From NCBI GenBank assembly GCA_016930475.1, contig JAFGGR010000057.1:1-12809 (forward strand): 12,809 bases of DNA. Reading direction: 5' to 3'. Under the pieces are notes generated by a model, which worked only from the letters and a program-made list of their open reading frames with translations, had not been told where the DNA came from and did no database searches. This DNA comes from Clostridiales bacterium (GTDB taxonomy: Bacteria; Bacillota; Clostridia; Saccharofermentanales; Saccharofermentanaceae). The position numbers were made by a program, and so were the translations under genes. This document shows, piece by piece, positions 7,934 through 12,809 of this stretch (position 1 is the first letter of the stretch; every line of letters starts with the position of its first letter).

Positions 7934-7942
7934 TCGAAAGAG

Positions 7943-7971
7943 ATTGTAGCCTATTCCGGGAGAAATTGCAA
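7943..7971 (-). promoter_or_regulatory. Sigma-A type promoter for carB
   Basis: On the minus strand, TTGCAA (7971-7966) and TACAAT (7948-7943) are separated by an ideal 17-bp spacer. The site sits between the tuf terminator and the carB start. This supports carB being transcribed separately from the str operon. Confidence 0.72.
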
Positions 7972-8012
7972 AACATAAATCGCCGGCAATTCACCGGGCA
8001 CATTGATTGCAT

Positions 8013-8044
8013 AAAAAACGTCCCGGAGCGAGCTCCGGGACGTT
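8013..8044 (-). terminator. Strong intrinsic terminator at the end of the str operon
   Basis: A perfect 12-bp stem, AACGTCCCGGAG (8017-8028) with CTCCGGGACGTT (8033-8044), has a CGAG loop. On the minus strand the stem ends in a run of six T (8018-8013). It lies 23 bp past the tuf stop codon. The plus strand has no T-run after the stem, so it acts on tuf transcription only. Confidence 0.92.
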
Positions 8045-8067
8045 AAAAAACTTAAAAAGAATTCGAA

Positions 8068-9270
8068 TTACTCGACGATCGTCGAAACGGTTCCGGCACC
8101 GACCGTACGGCCACCCTCGCGGATCGCAAACTTCAGACCGGGCTCCATGGCGATCGGGGTGATCAGCTCAACGGAAATCGTGATGTGGTCGCCGGGCATG
8201 CACATCTCTGTGCCTTCCGGAAGGTGAGCCACACCGGTAACGTCGGTCGTACGGAAGTAGAACTGCGGACGGTATCCGTTAAAGAAGGGCTTATGACGTC
8301 CGCCTTCATCATTGGTCAGAACATAAACCTGACCGGTGAACTTCGTATGCGGTGTAATCGAGTTGGGCTTGGCGATGACCTGTCCGCGCTCGACCTGCTT
8401 ACGGTCGATCCCGCGAAGAAGGACACCGATGTTGTCTCCGGCTTCCGCCTGATCTAAAAGCTTACGGAACATCTCAACGCCGGTAACGACCGTGTTCTTG
8501 GGCTCATCCATCAAACCGACGATCTGTGCCGCATCGCCGACCTTGATAATGCCGCGCTCGAGACGACCGGTAGCAACCGTTCCGCGACCCGTGATGGTGA
8601 AAACATCCTCAACGGGCATAAGGAAAGGAAGATCGGTCGGGCGTGCGGGAGTGGCGATAAAGGAGTCGACCGCTTCCATCAAATCAAGAATGCTCTTGTA
8701 CTCGGGAGCACCGGCATCCGTGGATGTGGACTCAACAGCCTCCAACGCGGATCCTCTGATGATCGGGGTATCGTCACCCGGGAACTCGTACTGATTCAAC
8801 AGTTCACGAATATCCATCTCAACGAGCTCCAGAAGCTCTTCGTCATCAACCTGATCGCACTTGTTCATGTATACAACAATATACGGAACGCCAACCTGAC
8901 GGGCAAGCAGGATATGCTCACGGGTCTGGGGCATCGGGCCGTCTGCTGCGGAAACGACTAAGATCGCTCCGTCCATCTGTGCGGCTCCGGTGATCATATT
9001 CTTGATATAGTCGGCGTGACCGGGGCAGTCAACGTGCGCATAGTGACGCGCATCTGTCTCGTACTCAACGTGAGCGGTATTGATCGTGATACCACGGGCT
9101 CTTTCCTCGGGTGCGCTGTCAATGGTTCCGTACTCTTTGTAGGCAGCTTTACCCGAAAACGACAGAACCTTTGTGATGGCTGCCGTAAGAGTCGTCTTGC
9201 CATGATCAACGTGGCCGATGGTGCCGATGTTGATATGCGGCTTATTTCTTTCAAATTTTGCCTTTCCCAT
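8068..9270 (-). CDS. tuf: Elongation factor Tu
   Basis: EF-Tu is the GTPase that delivers aminoacyl-tRNA to the ribosomal A site. The protein is 400 aa, a normal length. The GTP-binding domain has GHVDHGKT (19-26), RGITINTAHVEY (switch I region), DCPGH (81-85), NKCD (136-139) and SAL (174-176). Domains 2 and 3 follow, with TGRGTVATGRLERG, HKPFFNGYRPQFYFR, and the conserved end FAIREGGRTVGAG. Positions I could compare with known kirromycin-type resistance sites (Gln in ARQVGVP, Ala in FAIREGG) carry the usual sensitive residues. ATG9270 follows AAGGAGGA (9286-9279) with 8-base spacing. It is the last gene of the str operon, 136 bp after fusA, and that gap holds a probable second promoter, which fits the high demand for EF-Tu. 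A strong terminator follows. Only one tuf copy is in the window. Confidence 0.99.
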   Translation of the reverse strand: MGKAKFERNKPHINIGTIGHVDHGKTTLTAAITKVLSFSGKAAYKEYGTIDSAPEERARGITINTAHVEYETDARHYAHVDCPGHADYIKNMITGAAQMDGAILVVSAADGPMPQTREHILLARQVGVPYIVVYMNKCDQVDDEELLELVEMDIRELLNQYEFPGDDTPIIRGSALEAVESTSTDAGAPEYKSILDLMEAVDSFIATPARPTDLPFLMPVEDVFTITGRGTVATGRLERGIIKVGDAAQIVGLMDEPKNTVVTGVEMFRKLLDQAEAGDNIGVLLRGIDRKQVERGQVIAKPNSITPHTKFTGQVYVLTNDEGGRHKPFFNGYRPQFYFRTTDVTGVAHLPEGTEMCMPGDHITISVELITPIAMEPGLKFAIREGGRTVGAGTVSTIVE

Positions 9271-9288
9271 TTGTATGTTCCTCCTTGT

Positions 9289-9302
9289 TCAGCATTTGCT
9301 GA
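9289..9302 (-). other. Small hairpin just upstream of the tuf ribosome binding site
   Basis: TCAGC-ATTT-GCTGA is a perfect 5-bp stem with a 4-nt loop, ending two bases upstream of the AAGGAGGA site of tuf in the transcript. It is short and may only keep the ribosome binding site open or protect the RNA. Its role is inference. Confidence 0.35.
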
Positions 9303-9339
9303 TGTTTACATAATTTCCGCTCAAACGCCAGATGCATCC

Positions 9340-9367
9340 ATTTTACTATATTTGTCGATATTCGCAA
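9340..9367 (-). promoter_or_regulatory. Probable internal promoter for tuf
   Basis: On the minus strand, TTGCGA (9367-9362) and TAAAAT (9345-9340) are separated by 16 bp, within the 136-bp fusA-tuf gap. An overlapping alternative, TTGCAT with TATAGT at 18 bp, is almost as good. No convincing terminator separates fusA from tuf, so tuf would be read both from here and from the operon promoter. Confidence 0.5.
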
Positions 9368-9406
9368 GATGCAAAACAGCAAAGCGGTTTTGTGATCGTA
9401 AGTCCG

Positions 9407-11473
<2,067 letters not shown>

Positions 11474-11502
11474 CGATTTCTTCTGCTCCTTACTGTTCTA
11501 AA

Positions 11503-11973
11503 CTACCATCTGTAATGCGCAAACGCACGGTTGGCGTCTGCCATCTTATGTATGTCTTCTTTCTTCTTGAATGCGCCACCGGTATTATTGGTTGCGTCAA
11601 TCAGTTCGTTTGCGAGTCTTTCGCTCATGGTGCGCTCGGTGCGTTTTCTCGCGAAAAGCACGATCCAGCGAAGACCCAGGGTCTGACGTCTTTCGGGACG
11701 AACTTCGATCGGAACCTGATAGTTGGCTCCGCCGACGCGTCTCGCCTTGACCTCAAGCACGGGCATAACATTTTCCAAAGCCTGCAGAAATACTTCCAAG
11801 GGCTCTTTTCCTGTACGCTCTTTAATGAGATCGAAAGCATCGTAACAGATTTTTTGTGCGACCCCTTTCTTGCCGTCCAGCATGATGTTGTTGATGAGTT
11901 TCGTCACCCGCACATCATGGTACAGCGGATCAGGGAGCACTTCTCTTTGTGGGACATTGCCTCTTCTTGGCAC
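11503..11973 (-). CDS. rpsG: 30S ribosomal protein S7
   Basis: S7 binds the 3' major domain of 16S rRNA, starts assembly of the 30S head, and contacts tRNA at the E site. The protein is 156 aa, the standard length. It starts MPRRGNVPQREVLPDP and has the family segments VTKLINNIMLDGKKG, VKARRVGGANYQVP, and RRQTLGLRWIV, ending in NRAFAHYRW. The start codon is GTG at 11973. It is fixed by GAGGAGG eight bases upstream and by the conserved MPRRG N-terminus. It is the second gene of the str operon: 149 bp lie between rpsL and this gene, and 29 bp separate it from fusA. In E. coli S7 represses its own operon by binding the mRNA in the rpsL-rpsG gap; the large gap here leaves room for a similar site, but that is inference. 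Confidence 0.99.
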   Translation of the reverse strand: MPRRGNVPQREVLPDPLYHDVRVTKLINNIMLDGKKGVAQKICYDAFDLIKERTGKEPLEVFLQALENVMPVLEVKARRVGGANYQVPIEVRPERRQTLGLRWIVLFARKRTERTMSERLANELIDATNNTGGAFKKKEDIHKMADANRAFAHYRW

Positions 11974-12057
11974 TTGTCTTCCCTCCTCTCATGATTATCA
12001 GATCATTCTGAAATCACAGGTACTCACGTTTGGACCGTGTCGCGCCAGTAGCAATGT

Positions 12058-12075
12058 CCGATCCGGATCACCGGT
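12058..12075 (-). promoter_or_regulatory. Overlapping inverted repeats in the rpsL-rpsG spacer; candidate S7 control region
   Basis: The 149-bp spacer (11974-12122) holds a perfect 10-bp palindrome, GATCCGGATC (12060-12069). It overlaps CCGG-ATCA-CCGG (12063-12074), so two alternative small hairpins can form. No promoter or terminator is evident in the spacer. By position this is where S7 binds the mRNA in E. coli; resemblance to the S7 binding site in rRNA was not established. Confidence 0.25.
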
Positions 12076-12122
12076 ATATTGACAGTGTACTGACCACTAA
12101 TGTGTCCAACCACAGGAATGCT

Positions 12123-12551
12123 CTACTTCTTGACCTTTGCGGCCTTCGGCCTCTTCGCTCCGTATTTCGAACGTCCTTGGAGCCGATTGGCAACACCCGC
12201 AGTATCCAAAGTTCCTCTGATCACGTGATAGCGAACACCGGGAAGATCCCGAACACGCCCGCCGCGAATCAAAACAACCGAGTGCTCTTGCAGGTTATGG
12301 CCGATACCCGGAATGTACGCATATACTTCGTATGCATTTGTCAAACGAACTCTGGCAACTTTACGCAAAGCCGAATTCGGCTTCTTGGGCGTTACCGTCT
12401 TGACCACCGTACACACGCCGCGTTTCTGTGGAGAAGACTCATCGGTCTCCTGCTTATGCAACGTATTCATTCCGGCTTGGAGTGCGGGAGCTTTCGACTT
12501 ATAAGTCTTGGAAGCTCTTCCTGAATGAACCAACTGGTTGAACGTAGGCAT
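12123..12551 (-). CDS. rpsL: 30S ribosomal protein S12
   Basis: S12 sits at the decoding centre and affects tRNA selection accuracy. The protein is 142 aa, with the roughly 13-residue insertion before SPQKRGVCT typical of Gram-positive S12 (B. subtilis 138 aa). Core motifs are SPQKRGVCT, TPKKPNSALRK, PGIGHNLQEHSVV, LIRGGRVRDLPGVRYH, and GRSKYGAKRPK. The ATG at 12551 is preferred over the TTG one codon upstream, because MPTFNQL matches the family and AAGGAGG lies seven bases before it. Lys56 (E. coli Lys43) is the usual residue. Arg101, encoded by CGG, stands where E. coli has Lys88; Lys-to-Arg at that site is a classical streptomycin-resistance change. It is the first gene of the str operon, with its promoter at 12670-12698. 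Confidence 0.99.
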   Translation of the reverse strand: MPTFNQLVHSGRASKTYKSKAPALQAGMNTLHKQETDESSPQKRGVCTVVKTVTPKKPNSALRKVARVRLTNAYEVYAYIPGIGHNLQEHSVVLIRGGRVRDLPGVRYHVIRGTLDTAGVANRLQGRSKYGAKRPKAAKVKK

Positions 12552-12650
12552 CAATACACCTCCTTTCAGAATTTGTTTTCCTTACATCCGTTCAGTCATT
12601 TTCGAACATGCCCCCGCGAAAACCGCCGCAAGCAGGCTCAAACATTCCTT

Positions 12651-12663
12651 CCCGGAGTTCGGG
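12651..12663 (-). other. Hairpin at the predicted 5' end of the str operon transcript
   Basis: CCCG-GAGTT-CGGG is a 4-bp GC stem that falls right at the predicted start of transcription, about seven bases past the -10 box. It could stabilise the 5' end of the long operon mRNA. The rest of the roughly 112-nt leader shows no clear riboswitch or attenuator. Confidence 0.3.
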
Positions 12664-12669
12664 CAATTT

Positions 12670-12698
12670 AGTATATCACCGGATTCGAAATATGTAAA
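12670..12698 (-). promoter_or_regulatory. Sigma-A type promoter of the str operon
   Basis: On the minus strand, TTTACA (12698-12693) and TATACT (12675-12670), each matching consensus at 5 of 6 positions, are separated by the ideal 17 bp. The predicted transcript starts near 12663 and gives a leader of about 112 nt before rpsL. The -35 box lies about 30 bp from the inferred end of the insertion sequence. Confidence 0.78.
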
Positions 12699-12729
12699 CG
12701 CCGGAAATCGAAAAACATCCCCGATATGG

Positions 12730-12809
12730 ATTGCAACATTAAGTGTCGCACTTGTTAAGCGACCCGATCGTATGCTTCTTGTGGCGTCCTGTAGTCCAGT
12801 ATCTTCCGG
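12730..12809 (-). mobile_element. End of an IS30-family-like insertion sequence, continuing past the right edge
   Basis: The stretch holds the end of a transposase gene, then, outside its stop codon, a likely terminal repeat on the plus strand starting ATTGCAACATTAAGTGTCGC. This contains the palindrome TTGCAA (12731-12736) and the perfect inverted repeat AAGTG-TCG-CACTT (12741-12753). A short gap between transposase stop and terminal repeat is normal for such elements. The exact boundary near 12730 is estimated, since the other end and any target duplication are outside the window. Confidence 0.62.
12755..12809 (-). CDS. IS30-family transposase, C-terminal 17 codons only (cut by window edge)
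   Basis: Read on the minus strand from the right edge, the frame gives RKILDYRTPQEAYDRVA and a TAA stop at 12757-12755. Arg-Lys-x-Leu-x-Tyr/Phe-x-Thr/Ser-Pro-x-Glu is the well-known C-terminal signature of IS30-family DDE transposases (compare the common RKTLGYKTPYE form). The rest of the gene, including the catalytic DDE residues, lies outside the window, so whether it is intact cannot be judged. The fragment is short, but the signature and the adjacent repeat-rich end support each other. Other transposase families sharing an integrase core are possible but less likely. Confidence 0.7.
   Translation of the reverse strand, partial: RKILDYRTPQEAYDRVA

Noticed and set aside
7839..7942. Classical PyrR attenuator in front of carB
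   Set aside because: GAGGCU and nearby bases resemble the PyrR loop, but the stem is only about 3 bp and there is no intrinsic terminator in the leader.
12079..12107. Perfect TTGACA on the plus strand in the rpsL-rpsG spacer
   Set aside because: No -10 hexamer follows at 16-18 bp, and the only genes downstream on that strand would be antisense.

Overview
The window is a housekeeping segment of about 12.8 kb. It most likely comes from a Gram-positive bacterium of the class Clostridia. The basis is strong AAGGAGG-type ribosome binding sites, clear sigma-A type promoters, a class A penicillin-binding protein with a Pro/Thr-rich C-terminal tail, and a membrane-anchored protein with a TPTPTP linker. 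The base composition looks moderate (roughly half G+C, judged by eye). A genus cannot be assigned from reading alone; an uncultured gut or anaerobic-digester Clostridium relative is a guess.

Layout from left to right. (1) 3-2408, plus strand: a class A penicillin-binding protein that is probably cut by the left edge of the window. (2) 2490-3296, minus strand: a short glutamate 5-kinase (proB), convergent with the PBP gene. (3) 3515-4399, minus: an unrecognised membrane-anchored protein with two similar extracytoplasmic domains joined by a low-complexity linker, with its own promoter and terminator. (4) 4617-7838, minus: carB, the large subunit of carbamoyl-phosphate synthetase, as a single-gene unit with its own promoter, a leader of about 100 nt, and a terminator; no carA is in the window. 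(5) 8068-12551, minus: the classic str operon, transcribed rpsL-rpsG-fusA-tuf. It has a strong promoter upstream of rpsL, probably a second promoter before tuf, and a strong intrinsic terminator after tuf. (6) 12730-12809: the end of an insertion sequence with the last 17 codons of what looks like an IS30-family transposase, about 30 bp upstream of the str promoter and running off the right edge.

How the genes relate. The str genes make ribosomal proteins S12 and S7 and the two elongation GTPases EF-G and EF-Tu, so they form one translation module. carB supplies carbamoyl phosphate for pyrimidine and arginine synthesis, proB opens proline synthesis, and the PBP builds cell wall. These last genes look like independent units rather than one pathway.

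I found no convincing novel multi-gene system. The points most worth checking are: an arginine in S12 at the position equivalent to E. coli Lys88, where the same change is a classical streptomycin-resistance mutation; the IS end beside the str promoter; the solitary carB with a repeat-bearing leader; the two-domain surface protein; and the likely missing N-terminus of the PBP. No gap between genes exceeds 300 bases.
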